A stretch of 64,000 nt of DNA from Calothrix sp. NIES-2098 (GCA_002368175.1 AP018172.1:6885001-6949000); one strand, 5' to 3'. Positions 7,757-17,499 are shown, counted from the stretch's first letter. Notes: generated from the letters alone by a model not told the origin. Program-made: numbers and translations.

Positions 7757-9025
7757 ATGTCACAAAATCCCTTCTACGTTGGTGGCCCAGTACCTCCAGA
7801 TTACTTTTTTAGCCGCAATTCTGAAGTTAGAATCGCTTTCGATCAAATTTCCCGACGTGCCCACTTAGCTATTTATGGTAGTCCTGGTATGGGCAAGTCT
7901 TCGCTGTTGAGGTACTTAGCTTCACCCATAGTCTGGCAAGCGCGAGGACGAGACGCAACAAAAGCATTCATTATTTCTATTAACTGTACGGGTATAAGTC
8001 CTTTCACACCTTCTGGTTTTTGGCGAGAAATCCTCACTCTGTTGCAAGATGAGGCTGAAGGTGATGACTCTCTACAAGCTGATATTCACCAGTTGTTGCA
8101 GGAAGAAAGGGTAGAGAAAGGAGATTTGCGGCGGATGCTGCGGAAAATTGGGCAGCGTGATAAGTTTCTGTTGCTGTTGTTAGATGATTATGATGCGGCT
8201 TTGCATCCAAATGAACAATACACGGAAGCGCAAATGCTCACCTTCTTAAGTGAGTTCCGCGATTTAGCAGTTCACAGCAATGAAGGTAAATATCTCTCAA
8301 CTATTGTTACTACTTTTCGCCGCCTCAACGAACTAGGCCCGACAATTACACCAGGTGGTTCGCCTTGGTATAACCATTATCTCTTCCGACTCCTGCGACC
8401 ATTACCTGCTAATGAAGTGAACGCCCGGCTTAACATACCCATTCCCGGTAATTTGAGAGATGGAGTTTTGGAAATTATTGATGGACACCCAGCACTGCTG
8501 CAAAATGCTGGTTATCTATTGTATGACACGATCCAAGTTGGGCAAACTCCCGATATTCAGACTTTCACACGAGATTTTGAAAGCGCTACCGAGCAATACT
8601 TCCGAGATACATGGAGATTTTCTACTGAAGAAGAGCAAATTCTGTTAATGTTGATTGCACTGGTGCGTCTCCAAGGTCGCTTAAATAGAAACACTCGCTA
8701 TGCTTTAGGTGATATTGACCTAGTTTTCAGCCAACGAAGTCGAGAATTGATTGATTTGGAAGAACGGGGAGTAATTCTGCGCACATTAGATGAAGGAAAA
8801 ACCGTCTACGCTTTTAATTCATCAATGATGGAGTGGTGGGTAATCCAAGAAATCTACAATACTAATGAGGCGCAACTCGAAGGAAGAGAGAAAGTTTTTC
8901 TCAATTTGATGAGCCGCGAACAAGCAGCTACAGTCAAAAAAGCTATCCGTTGGGTATGGCAACATCGAGATATAGTCCAGTCGTTAGTATGGATTATTCG
9001 CAAACTAGGGGGCGACCCTACTTGA
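7757..9025 (+). CDS. P-loop ATPase (AAA/STAND-like) with winged-helix region
   Basis: A 422-residue protein from ATG 7757 (MSQNPFYVGGPVPPD); the frame is open from TTG 7736, but the ATG fits the conserved NPF start. Walker A is GSPGMGKSSLL, Walker B is LLLLLDDYDA, and a TTFRR sensor-like segment follows. The C-terminal half has a helical region (FSTEEEQILLMLIALVRLQG to ERGVILRTLDEG) that looks like a winged helix, then a basic/aromatic tail (VKKAIRWVWQHRDIV). Such NTPases in cyanobacteria often act as STAND-type switches. It is followed 71 bases later by a second ATPase on the same strand. The partner and signal are unknown. Confidence 0.8.
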   Translation: MSQNPFYVGGPVPPDYFFSRNSEVRIAFDQISRRAHLAIYGSPGMGKSSLLRYLASPIVWQARGRDATKAFIISINCTGISPFTPSGFWREILTLLQDEAEGDDSLQADIHQLLQEERVEKGDLRRMLRKIGQRDKFLLLLLDDYDAALHPNEQYTEAQMLTFLSEFRDLAVHSNEGKYLSTIVTTFRRLNELGPTITPGGSPWYNHYLFRLLRPLPANEVNARLNIPIPGNLRDGVLEIIDGHPALLQNAGYLLYDTIQVGQTPDIQTFTRDFESATEQYFRDTWRFSTEEEQILLMLIALVRLQGRLNRNTRYALGDIDLVFSQRSRELIDLEERGVILRTLDEGKTVYAFNSSMMEWWVIQEIYNTNEAQLEGREKVFLNLMSREQAATVKKAIRWVWQHRDIVQSLVWIIRKLGGDPT

Positions 9026-9096
9026 GAAGTAATTGTCACCTGGCTTATGCTTAAGGTATAGATGGATCTACTTCCTCCAAGGAGGAGTTGGCAAGA

Positions 9097-11124
9097 ATGG
9101 TTTCTGCAACCGATTGGGAAGATAATCCTTACATTATTGGTCGCCCAATTTACGAACCAGAGCTATTTTTTGGCCGTGAAGATCTATTCAATTTTGTCCA
9201 AGACAATCTGAATAACAGGGCACAGGTGATTTTGCTGCACGGTCAGCGGCGAATTGGCAAGTCGTCTGTACTGTCACAAATTCCTAACTTTATTAATCTA
9301 GAGCAATTCTTGTTCGTGCCTTTGTCTTTGGAGGGTAAAAGTCAAAAGTCTCTGAGTGAAGTTCTATATGAGTTAGGAAGAGATATTATTGATTACCTCG
9401 AATTGCCCTACCTCCAAGTTGTTTTACCTGCAAAAACAGATTTGGAGGAAGATGCACAAATATTTTTTAATAATTTCTTGCCCCAAATTTATCAAGCAAT
9501 AGACGGTAAGAATTTAGTACTCTTGCTGGATGAATTTGATGTTTTAGGTGACTCTAACGAAGATTCAGCCGTTTCTCATTTCTTTCCTTGTCTTCAGTCG
9601 ATTGTCTATTGGCACAAGGAACTTTTTATCATTCCCGTTGTGGGGCGACAATTAGATGATATGCCTAACTTACTGAGTCTATTTAGGCAAGCGCCCCATC
9701 GGGAAATTGGTCTGTTGGATAGACAGAGTACAGAAAGGTTAATTGTTAAACCTGCTGAAGGAATTCTCCGATATGAACCTGAGGCTATAGACGCAATTTG
9801 GGAACTTTCAGCAGGACATCCTTATTTTACGCAAGTAATCTGCTTTGCACTTTTTTCCCAGGCTAGGGATGAGCAACGCTGGCACGTGAATCGCCAAGAT
9901 GTTGAAAATATTGTAGAAGAGGCGATCGAGATTGGTGAGGCTGGTTTAGCATGGTTCCGGGATGGATTACCAATTTCAGAACGGGTAGTTTTTTCAGCCG
10001 CAGCACAAGCCCAACAGCAGAAAAATTCGGTAGTGAAAGGCGAACCTTTAACGCACCTTGTACAGTGCGGTGTAGTTTTGACTGAACCATTTCATACAGC
10101 AGAGGAACGATTGCTAGAATGGGGATTTTTAAAGCAATTAGGAGCTTCTGAAATACCAGAATTATATTATCTGAATACTTACAAAATTACAGTTGAATTA
10201 GTGCGTCGCTGGCTAATGAAGCGGTATCCTTTGCGCAGAGAGATTTGGGAATTACAGAAACTCGATCGCCAAAGCGATCGCATATATCATCAAGCAACAA
10301 AGTTATATCAAAATAATGATATCCAGAACTCGCTCCAGCTATATCAACAAGTATTGCAGATTAATCCCAACCATTTTGATGCTTTGTTTAGATTAGCTGA
10401 GGTATGTATAGATATCAAAGATTTTGACGAAGCAGTAGAACTCTATGCTAGAGCTTATAAAGTAGATCCAAGTCGCAATAAGGAAGGATTTGTCCAAGCT
10501 TTGCTCAGTTATGGACAAGAACTTATGGAGCAAAATAGATATGAAGCTGCAAAAGAACAATTTAGGCAAGCATTAATACTTCAACCTGATAATACAGTTA
10601 TTCAAGCAGCTTTAATTGCGGCTCAAGAAGAGACCAGAATTTATAGAAGTGGTGAGAGAGTTGTCATTACAAACGGTAAATATGTTGAAAAATTGAGCGA
10701 CTCAATATTGATTAGTCACCCAATTAGTATTGGCGAGCAAAGTATTAATATCAATCAAGGTATAGATTTAGGCGATGTGACAGTTAGCGATGCTACTTAT
10801 TTAGTTAGTAATAGTATTGCTCAACTCCAAACTTTAGAAGATCCAGAAGCCACAAAATTGGCAAATTTACTGCAACAGTTGCAAACAGAAATTGTCACGA
10901 ATAGAGAATTAGATCCTGAAGATAAAGCCGAAGCTTTGGAACAGGTAATTGCTTTAGCGGAAGCCGGAAAAAATCCTGAAGAAGGGCGGATGCGCAGACT
11001 AGCAAGAACTTCGCTGAAGATTTTGATAGGTACGCTTGCAGGTTTACCTAGTTCTGCAAATTTAGTGAGAAATGCTAATCAATTATTACCTGCGATATCT
11101 AAATTATTAAATTTGAATTTATAG
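9097..11124 (+). CDS. P-loop ATPase with TPR repeats and C-terminal helical domain
   Basis: A protein of about 675 residues. The N-terminal NTPase domain has NPYIIGRPI, Walker A GQRRIGKSS, Walker B LVLLLDEFD and a sensor region (HREIGLLDR). Residues ~385-510 contain tetratricopeptide-like repeats (SLQLYQQVLQINPNHFDALF and two more). The last ~140 residues form a separate helical domain with PEDKAEALEQVIALAEAGKN and a hydrophobic end, a module I recall from many cyanobacterial pentapeptide and STAND proteins. I choose ATG 9097. The SD GGAGG at 9081-9085 is 11 bases from this ATG but only two from the alternative TTG at 9088. Architecture suggests a signalling or conflict-system switch. Confidence 0.82.
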   Translation: MVSATDWEDNPYIIGRPIYEPELFFGREDLFNFVQDNLNNRAQVILLHGQRRIGKSSVLSQIPNFINLEQFLFVPLSLEGKSQKSLSEVLYELGRDIIDYLELPYLQVVLPAKTDLEEDAQIFFNNFLPQIYQAIDGKNLVLLLDEFDVLGDSNEDSAVSHFFPCLQSIVYWHKELFIIPVVGRQLDDMPNLLSLFRQAPHREIGLLDRQSTERLIVKPAEGILRYEPEAIDAIWELSAGHPYFTQVICFALFSQARDEQRWHVNRQDVENIVEEAIEIGEAGLAWFRDGLPISERVVFSAAAQAQQQKNSVVKGEPLTHLVQCGVVLTEPFHTAEERLLEWGFLKQLGASEIPELYYLNTYKITVELVRRWLMKRYPLRREIWELQKLDRQSDRIYHQATKLYQNNDIQNSLQLYQQVLQINPNHFDALFRLAEVCIDIKDFDEAVELYARAYKVDPSRNKEGFVQALLSYGQELMEQNRYEAAKEQFRQALILQPDNTVIQAALIAAQEETRIYRSGERVVITNGKYVEKLSDSILISHPISIGEQSININQGIDLGDVTVSDATYLVSNSIAQLQTLEDPEATKLANLLQQLQTEIVTNRELDPEDKAEALEQVIALAEAGKNPEEGRMRRLARTSLKILIGTLAGLPSSANLVRNANQLLPAISKLLNLNL

Positions 11125-11142
11125 GGGTAAGGGAATTTTTTC

Positions 11143-11175
11143 TCACGCAGAGGCGCAGAGACACAGAGAAGAAAG
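11143..11175 (+). repeat. ACGCAGAGGCGCAGAG dispersed repeat
   Basis: CACGCAGAGGCGCAGAGACACAGAG is a familiar short dispersed repeat of cyanobacterial spacers. It fills most of the short gap between the convergent ATPase and oxygenase genes. A related sequence is embedded in the alpha-mannosidase gene at 42035-42071. Confidence 0.6.
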
Positions 11176-11178
11176 AGC

Positions 11179-12090
11179 TTATCTAATTTTACTGTTTTCT
11201 ACTGGACCCACATCACCTATCTCATAACCATGAGGATAACTACGAATAGAACTATCGATAAAGAAGTATGGCTGATTTCGTGGTGGGAAGAAACGCAATA
11301 ATTTTGCTCTAATTTTGAGGATATTTGCCAGAAGCGATCGCAAAAATGGGGAAGGATGGTTAAACCCAAAGGCATCAAGCATTGTATCATCAAGTAACGC
11401 ATATACCAAAGGTTTCAAGGCAAAACGCATCCAGCCTGGAAACCAACTCAAAAATAAATCGCGGGTTGCTTCTCCGACTCGTCTATTTGTATCTGAATAA
11501 CGAAAGTTTGCTCTTTCGTAGTCGCGGTTATAGCGTTCAAATTCTTCATAGGTTTCAGGGATATTTTCTATATGCATCCGCTTACCTACTTCTCGCCAGA
11601 AGTAAAAGGCTGCTAATTTTTCTTGTTCGCACATTAAGCGCCAACCAAAACTTGCATTCCAGCGGATTGGATCGTAAATAAAGGTAGAGAGTACATACAG
11701 AAAATCCGCATCATCAATCTTAAAGCGGGCATGGATTGCATTCATACGTTGCATCGCTTGCTTGCCGCGATCGCTATCGTAACCCCACTTGCCAATTTCT
11801 CCTACAATTATGCCTGTATCATCGTAGCGTTTTTGTGGACGGTGATAAAATTCTCCTGTTTTATCTAATAATTTAGAAATGCTGGGAATACAATAAGTTC
11901 GCATAAGCGCAACTTCCAGCGATCGCATCATTTCCCAAGGAAATTCGTAACCAATCATGAGACGATAAATCTGGCAATGGTCTCTTTCAGGATCGAGCTG
12001 CTGAATCAGATGGAGATTTTTGTAGCGATTAAAAAGCATCTGAGGTGAATCTGGCGATCGCAGTTTATTAGTTACAGATAGCGTCAGCAA
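11179..12090 (-). CDS. oxygenase MpaB family protein (DUF2236-like)
   Basis: The 303-residue protein resembles the MpaB/rubber-oxygenase catalytic family (DUF2236). It has an N-terminal region with YKNLHLIQQLDPERDHCQIYR, then GYEFPWEMMRSLEVALMRTY, ARFKIDDADFLYVLSTFIYDP, and a later E-F-R-YNRDYERANF helix. Histidines expected to bind haem in this family (HARFKI, and others) are present, but I cannot map all ligands. Long hydrophobic helices near ALKPLVYALLDD suggest membrane association. It is oriented toward the ATPase gene. The substrate is unknown. Confidence 0.7.
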   Translation of the reverse strand: MLTLSVTNKLRSPDSPQMLFNRYKNLHLIQQLDPERDHCQIYRLMIGYEFPWEMMRSLEVALMRTYCIPSISKLLDKTGEFYHRPQKRYDDTGIIVGEIGKWGYDSDRGKQAMQRMNAIHARFKIDDADFLYVLSTFIYDPIRWNASFGWRLMCEQEKLAAFYFWREVGKRMHIENIPETYEEFERYNRDYERANFRYSDTNRRVGEATRDLFLSWFPGWMRFALKPLVYALLDDTMLDAFGFNHPSPFLRSLLANILKIRAKLLRFFPPRNQPYFFIDSSIRSYPHGYEIGDVGPVENSKIR

Positions 12091-12181
12091 AAAAAACGAA
12101 AGTAAAGCTAGGGATAGACACCAAAAAACTTACTTTCGTAGATTAGCATATTCTGTTGTTTATGTAAAAAAATGTGCTGAT

Positions 12182-13312
12182 TTACTGATTAACATCCAGC
12201 AAGCGCGAAGTTTGGAAGCGTTCCATCCACTTTTCTAAATAGACTTGATTCGCTCGTTGTTCAGATGGATCTTCGCTATCTAAAGGATAAGGCATTAATC
12301 CTAAAATCGTGGCTGTAGTTACACAGAACATCGATTTTTGGAAAGTTATACAAATTTGCACTCGTAAATCATCTTCACCGCGAGGAGTGCGACGATAAAC
12401 TTCATGCAAATACTCTGGCAAATAATGCCGCATATCCTGCATTAATAAAGTGGGAGGAATACCTGCGCTGCCAATGGGTAAAGGATCGGCGTATAATGCA
12501 CCATATTGAAAGCGAGCTTGATCGGGGGGAATTTGATATGCTTGAGCGTTGTAGGTAACTGTGCCAGAGAAAGGAGTTCCCCGAAAGAAAACTGCTTCTA
12601 CATAAGGTATTGCTGTATCTGCTAAGAAGGTTAAACCAAGTTTTTTAGGCAGGATTTCATAAACTTTGTTATCGATTTTTACTTCGTAAGTAATTGGCTT
12701 GGCTGCATCTGCCACTAAGCCTGCTTTAATATGTTCTACGACTTGGGGAATTGTTGTTATTTCGCCTCGGTCATAGCGGTCAGATAGGTTGAGAAAGATA
12801 TCAGCCATGACACGCCAAAATTGTCCCAAACCACTGTAGTATGCAGAAACACGCAACTGTTCAATTAAGAAGTCGGGAAATAGTTGATTTATACCTATAA
12901 CTAAAGGATTGTTTTTAAACTTAGCAGCAATTACAGCTTGGGCTGTTTCTTGAAATTCTTTAGTATCTAAATATGTATCTAGTCCACCGCCACCATGCCA
13001 CATCATGGACTTCATACAATACTCAGCATATTCAAAATTAATTCTGTCATGCCACCAGTGACGGAATAATTTCTGCCAAGAAAATTCGCCATTAAAGTAT
13101 TTAAAAAAGGGAAAAAACACTAAAAATTGATGGTCTGCAATGTAGATAAGATTATTTGAATATGCATCTAGAACTACGCCATAGCTTTTGAGAATGCCAA
13201 CTACTTCTAAAACATTTTGTGGGCTATCAGCAAGTAGTGCTTCTCCTGTTTGTAGGCGTTTGATATACTCAGCTAAGGGATTGTTATACGGCTTATTTTG
13301 TATCGTTACCAT
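12182..13312 (-). CDS. chpX: CO2 hydration protein (ChpX/CupB-type)
   Basis: This 376-residue protein is the Chp/Cup subunit that converts CO2 to bicarbonate on the specialised NDH-1MS complex at the thylakoid or plasma membrane. Recognisable segments are NPLAEYIKRLQTGEALL at the N-terminus, the MMWHGGGGLDTYLDT region, and the C-terminal MRHYLPEYLHEVYRRTPRGE. It is the third gene of ndhF-ndhD-chp. Its length fits the shorter CupB/ChpX type better than CupA/ChpY (about 430 residues), no cupS-like gene follows, and the operon adjoins ccm genes, as I recall for ndhF4-ndhD4-chpX in Nostoc. The X versus Y call is therefore inference. A 16-bp hairpin lies between it and ndhD. Confidence 0.85.
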   Translation of the reverse strand: MVTIQNKPYNNPLAEYIKRLQTGEALLADSPQNVLEVVGILKSYGVVLDAYSNNLIYIADHQFLVFFPFFKYFNGEFSWQKLFRHWWHDRINFEYAEYCMKSMMWHGGGGLDTYLDTKEFQETAQAVIAAKFKNNPLVIGINQLFPDFLIEQLRVSAYYSGLGQFWRVMADIFLNLSDRYDRGEITTIPQVVEHIKAGLVADAAKPITYEVKIDNKVYEILPKKLGLTFLADTAIPYVEAVFFRGTPFSGTVTYNAQAYQIPPDQARFQYGALYADPLPIGSAGIPPTLLMQDMRHYLPEYLHEVYRRTPRGEDDLRVQICITFQKSMFCVTTATILGLMPYPLDSEDPSEQRANQVYLEKWMERFQTSRLLDVNQ

Positions 13313-13398
13313 TATTTTTTCTCCAAAACAGTAAAAATATTATTTAGTTATTTTTATTGGTTAATTGATTTTTGAGCGGCGGTTAATTACCAACTTGA

Positions 13399-13444
13399 AG
13401 ATTGGGTTTGTAGTCAGGATGATGCAATACTACAAACCCAATCT
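13399..13444 (-). promoter_or_regulatory. perfect 16-bp inverted repeat between ndhD and chpX
   Basis: AGATTGGGTTTGTAGT (13399-13414) is perfectly complementary to ACTACAAACCCAATCT (13429-13444), with a 14-base loop. In the transcript it lies a few bases after the ndhD stop and about 85 bases before the chpX start. No U-run follows in the direction of transcription, so an RNA-processing, stability or partial attenuation role fits better than a full terminator. Confidence 0.75.
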
Positions 13445-13451
13445 CTGTCTT

Positions 13452-14951
13452 TTAATTTTTGCCTGCCTTATCTAAGGCAACCGTTGCCACTATGTTTTGT
13501 GTATTTACCATTGCCGCGATTGTTGGTTCAGTCCAGCGTGCTAACCAAGCGGGTTGGATACCAAAAATCACAATCAAAACAGCTAAAACTATAGATGGTA
13601 TGCGATCGCTCCAATACACGCGTGGTAAGTTGGTCACTTGTGCAGATAAGCGGCCAAAGAAGGCTTGATTCACCAGAATTAAGAAGTAAACCGCAGTTAA
13701 ACCCGTACCAATCATACATAGCAAAGTTTGAACTGGGAAAACTGGGAAACTACCCCGAAAAATTATGAATTCGGAAATAAACCCTAGCATTCCAGGTATC
13801 CCAGCACTGGCCATGACTCCTAAAACCATCAAGCTACCAATAACAGGCATACCGCGTTCTGGATTCAGCAGTCCACGGACGACATCTAAATTACGACTGC
13901 CAGCTTTTTTATACACAATCCCCACAAGCAGAAACAGTAGGGCTGAAATTAAGCCGTGGCTGATCATTTGCATCACAGTACCTAAGACGCTTAACTTTGT
14001 CGCCGCCGCCGCCGCTAAAAGTATATAGCCCATGTGTCCAATGGAACTATATGCCACCATTTTTTTCATGTCTTTTTGGGCGATCGCGCAAGATGCACCA
14101 TACAGTACGCTTACTACTGCCCAAGTTGCCAACCAAGGAGCCAAATAACCCCAAGCTTCTGGTAACAAGTTCATGCCAAATCGCAGTAAGCCATAAGTTC
14201 CCAATTTCAACAATACCCCAGCTAGTAGCACAGAAATTGGCGTAGACGCTTCAACGTGAGCATCTGGCAACCATGTATGGAAGGGAACCAGAGGAATCTT
14301 AATGCCAAAACCAACTAAGATGCCTGCTAGTAACAAAAGTTGCGTTGCTAACGGTAGAGTCTTGGCATTCAATGTTGCTAAGGCAAAGTTAGGTGCATGA
14401 CTCAGCCAGACTAGACCCAGGAAACTTGCTAAAATCAAAATTCCTGAAAGCGCAGTATAAATGAGGAATTTCGTAGCTGCGTAACCCCTTCTTTCACCAC
14501 CCCAAATTGCAATCAAAAGATACAGGGGGATTAACTCCACTTCATAAAACAGGAAAAATAGCAGTAAATCCTGTGCCAGAAAGGCTCCTGTCACCCCAGC
14601 ACTTAACAACAGTATCAATGAGTAATAAAATCTAGGACGTTGCAGAGATTCATCGCTGCTGTAGATGGCAATGCAGGTCAACAATCCATTCAAAACCAGC
14701 AGCGGTAAGGATAAACCATCTACTCCTAGATTATAGTTTAAGCCTAAGGCATCCACCCAAGGTAGGAACTCGCTAAACTGTTGATCGACCTGCGCTGGAT
14801 GAAATTGAATAGCTAAAATAACTGACCACACGAAGGCAATACTAGCAGTGACTAAAGCTATCCCACGGGACAGTTTACCATTCATGCCAGGAGGCCAAAA
14901 ACCAATAAAAGCTGCACCAAATAATGGCACTAAAATTAACGCACTTAGCAT
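13452..14951 (-). CDS. ndhD4: NAD(P)H-quinone oxidoreductase subunit 4 (NdhD3/D4 class)
   Basis: A 499-residue multi-spanning membrane subunit of the NDH-1 proton-pumping arm. Typical Mrp-antiporter-like features are present: LGLNYNLGVDGLSLPL near residue 75, the FLFYEVELIPLYLLI segment with its conserved glutamate, PLVPFHTWLPDAHVEAST, and the MKKMVAYSSIGHMG lysine/histidine helix. Between ndhF and a CO2-hydration gene it must belong to the CO2-uptake forms (D3 or D4), not to respiratory D1/D2. I use D4 because of the ccm linkage and the short Chp protein. ATG 14951 gives the normal N-terminus (MLSALILVPLFGAAFIG). Confidence 0.92.
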   Translation of the reverse strand: MLSALILVPLFGAAFIGFWPPGMNGKLSRGIALVTASIAFVWSVILAIQFHPAQVDQQFSEFLPWVDALGLNYNLGVDGLSLPLLVLNGLLTCIAIYSSDESLQRPRFYYSLILLLSAGVTGAFLAQDLLLFFLFYEVELIPLYLLIAIWGGERRGYAATKFLIYTALSGILILASFLGLVWLSHAPNFALATLNAKTLPLATQLLLLAGILVGFGIKIPLVPFHTWLPDAHVEASTPISVLLAGVLLKLGTYGLLRFGMNLLPEAWGYLAPWLATWAVVSVLYGASCAIAQKDMKKMVAYSSIGHMGYILLAAAAATKLSVLGTVMQMISHGLISALLFLLVGIVYKKAGSRNLDVVRGLLNPERGMPVIGSLMVLGVMASAGIPGMLGFISEFIIFRGSFPVFPVQTLLCMIGTGLTAVYFLILVNQAFFGRLSAQVTNLPRVYWSDRIPSIVLAVLIVIFGIQPAWLARWTEPTIAAMVNTQNIVATVALDKAGKN

Positions 14952-15025
14952 ACACAGAACTAGTTAAGGATAGGGGAGGTGAGGAAGCAAGGGAGTGTAG
15001 GCAGAAATAATTAATAACCATTAAC

Positions 15026-15048
15026 CCTTGACTCTTGACTCTTGACAA
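15026..15048 (+). repeat. heptanucleotide tandem repeat (CTTGACT type)
   Basis: CCCTTGACTCTTGACTCTTGAC contains about three tandem copies of a 7-base unit in the 101-base gap between ndhF and ndhD. This is a short tandemly repeated repetitive (STRR) sequence of the kind described for heterocystous cyanobacteria. Confidence 0.6.
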
Positions 15049-15052
15049 ATAA

Positions 15053-16909
15053 TTAAAAAGGCAGCTTATCCAATAGCCCTAATGACCAACTAATGAAAAA
15101 GCCGAGGACGCTGACAACTGCGAGGATGGTCAACATATAACCCTGAGATTGTCCAGAAATGCTGTACTTTAAACCTTGGCCGCTGAGAATAGCTACAAAT
15201 CCCACCAAGTTAACTACACCGTCAATTAAGTAGCGATCGCTCCATGCAGAAATTTTAGAAAGTAATGCTACTGCACTTACCACGGTGACTTTATAAATTT
15301 GGTCGATGTAGAAATCGTAACCCAACAAGTCTTGGATAAATCTCCAGGCGAGGATTCTCGATCTCGACCATGCTTTTTGCAGATACATGGTAGAGCCGAT
15401 AGCAACACCCACTAAGGTGGAAGATAATAACATTCCGACAACATACCAATTGATACTTTCCCAATCAGGCAGTAAGTACCATTGCTGTAACATTAAGGGT
15501 AATAACAGTGTCAGAATAGTCAATGTCACCATTGGAAATGCCATCTGCCAACCGACTTCAGGGGCGCGTCTGGTCTTTTGTTGCGGTGTACCCCAAAATA
15601 TGTACCTGAATACCCGCGTTAAATTTAATGCTGTTAAACCATTAACTATTACCAATACGCCAATTACCCAGGGGCTAATATTCACAAAGCCGTCAGCCCA
15701 GGATAGCATTGCCCAAAAGCTGCCTAGTGGTAGCAATGTCACCATCCCCGCAGAACCGACAACAAAGGCAGTGGTGGTAGCTGGCATCCGCGACCACAGA
15801 CCGCCCATTTCTGTGAGGTTTTGAGTATGGGTAGTATGAATGATCGAACCAGAACTCATGAATAAGAGTGCTTTGGCGATCGCATGAGTTAACAGCAACA
15901 TCAAAGCTACACCACCTTGCTGCAACCCCATTGCCAAAAATACCAACCCCATGTATGCACTGGTGGAATGAGATAGCGCCCGCTTAATATCAATTTGCGC
16001 TAAAGACACTAAAGTTGCACCAATTGCTGTCACTGTCCCCATGATTACCAAGGCATTTAACGCCACTGGGGACAATGCCAATAATGGTTGCATTTTATAC
16101 AGCAAATAAGCACCACCAGCTACCACCAGTGAGTTCCGCAATACTGAGGCAGGGTTTGGCCCTTCCATCGCTTCATCCAACCACAGATGCAGAGGAAATT
16201 GCGCGCATTTACCTGCTGGCCCAGCTATCAATGCCAACCCCAGTAAAGTCGAAGTCACTGAATCTAAATTAGCTGTTTGTGCCCACTCATATAAATCAGA
16301 AAAGTTCAGACTTCCTGCCAAGCTAGAAAGCACCACTACACCCATGAGCAGCAACAAGTCTCCTACCCGTTTGGTCCAGAATGCATCTCTTGCTGCTGTC
16401 ACTACTAAAGGTTGTGCATACCAGAATCCTACTAGCAAGTAAGTGGAAAGGGTGAGGACTTCTAAAAGAGCATAGCTGAGAAACAAAGAGTCACTAATGG
16501 CTAAACCACTCAGTGCTGCTTCAAAAAATCCAATCAGCGCAAAAAAACGCGCTAACCCCCAGTCCTTTTCCATGTAACCTAGGGCGTAAATTTGTGCTAG
16601 GATGCTCAACCCGGTAATTAAAACCGTTGCCCCCACACTAACTGGTGAAATGTCTAACCCAAAGGATAAATCTAAATCTGCGACTTTGAACCAGTTAATT
16701 AACAAATTTTCTGGCTCTCTATCCCAGATATGTTGAAAGATGAATAGACTATGAATAAAAGCGGCAAAGGTAGTCAACAAGTTGAAATATGCCGCAGGTC
16801 TAGGCCCAGTTCGCCGAACAATGCCCATTGCCCAAGGCAAGGTTAAAAGCGCACCGATTAAACCATAAACAGGCACAAACCAACTTGTGATGTAGAAAAA
16901 TTGATTCAT
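15053..16909 (-). CDS. ndhF4: NAD(P)H-quinone oxidoreductase subunit 5 (NdhF3/F4 class)
   Basis: A 618-residue NdhF-type antiporter-like membrane subunit, first gene of the ndhF-ndhD-chp operon. Family markers are the DISPVSVGATVLITGLS helix, YALGYMEKDWGLARFFALI, the FLSYALLEVLTLSTYLLVGFW helix with conserved glutamate, RDAFWTKRVGDLLLLMG and DIKRALSHSTSAYMGLVF. The C-terminal extension (YDFYIDQIYKVTVV then a long amphipathic stretch) is typical of NdhF. The subunit forms the distal proton channel that couples electron transport to CO2 hydration. The F4 label follows the operon argument given for chpX. It diverges from ccmK across 590 bases. Confidence 0.92.
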   Translation of the reverse strand: MNQFFYITSWFVPVYGLIGALLTLPWAMGIVRRTGPRPAAYFNLLTTFAAFIHSLFIFQHIWDREPENLLINWFKVADLDLSFGLDISPVSVGATVLITGLSILAQIYALGYMEKDWGLARFFALIGFFEAALSGLAISDSLFLSYALLEVLTLSTYLLVGFWYAQPLVVTAARDAFWTKRVGDLLLLMGVVVLSSLAGSLNFSDLYEWAQTANLDSVTSTLLGLALIAGPAGKCAQFPLHLWLDEAMEGPNPASVLRNSLVVAGGAYLLYKMQPLLALSPVALNALVIMGTVTAIGATLVSLAQIDIKRALSHSTSAYMGLVFLAMGLQQGGVALMLLLTHAIAKALLFMSSGSIIHTTHTQNLTEMGGLWSRMPATTTAFVVGSAGMVTLLPLGSFWAMLSWADGFVNISPWVIGVLVIVNGLTALNLTRVFRYIFWGTPQQKTRRAPEVGWQMAFPMVTLTILTLLLPLMLQQWYLLPDWESINWYVVGMLLSSTLVGVAIGSTMYLQKAWSRSRILAWRFIQDLLGYDFYIDQIYKVTVVSAVALLSKISAWSDRYLIDGVVNLVGFVAILSGQGLKYSISGQSQGYMLTILAVVSVLGFFISWSLGLLDKLPF

Positions 16910-17499
16910 TTAAATTTCCTTGGACTACTCAGGATGGAATGCCTTGTTTAAAACAGCTTTTCTAAAATTTATTTTCTACAATTAGCTTGGCATTAAAACA
17001 GTTAGAGAAACTGTAATAGCAAAATAAAAATATTTAATTCTTCTTCTATACTCTACTTATAGCATTGGAATTCCTACTTCTACATTGCTAATTTATATCG
17101 CCTATTATAAAAACTTATATATTTTTTAGACTATGCTTATATAAACAAAACAAAATCAGGAAAAGCAGTTCAGGTAAAGGATCTGGGCTAATGCTCTTCC
17201 GCTTGAGATGAAATTACAAAGTTTATTAATCTATGTTTGAGAAATGTAATTAAAAAATTATAAAACGTAATTGGCCGCTCTAGCAATCCGTAAAAATTCA
17301 TTAACCAAATGACAGCATTAATTTATGTTAAGTTTTCTTAAACGTTTTTATCATAAACTATTATAGTGATTTATATTGCCAGGAACGCCAAGCTTTCCTA
17401 TGCTTAATTTGGAAGTGTTTTCTTAGCTCAAGATGAGCTTCCCCGTCAAAAATTTCAAACCTCAGTACTGATTGGATTACATTTTGTAGGAGTTCTGCG
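16910..17499. promoter_or_regulatory. divergent regulatory region between ndhF and ccmK
   Basis: This 590-base AT-rich spacer separates the two inorganic-carbon operons and contains no plausible gene. The minus-strand frame reaching into it is a shadow of ccmK. It includes TTAAGTTTTCTTAA at 17328-17341, which fits the TTA-N8-TAA pattern reported for CmpR. A possible -10-like TATAGT lies near 17361. Both are short AT-rich patterns that will occur by chance. Confidence 0.5.

Noticed and set aside
12182..16909. ndhF3-ndhD3-cupA (inducible) identification
   Set aside because: The Chp protein is short (376 residues), there is no cupS next to it, and the operon adjoins ccm genes, so F4-D4-chpX fits better; not proven.
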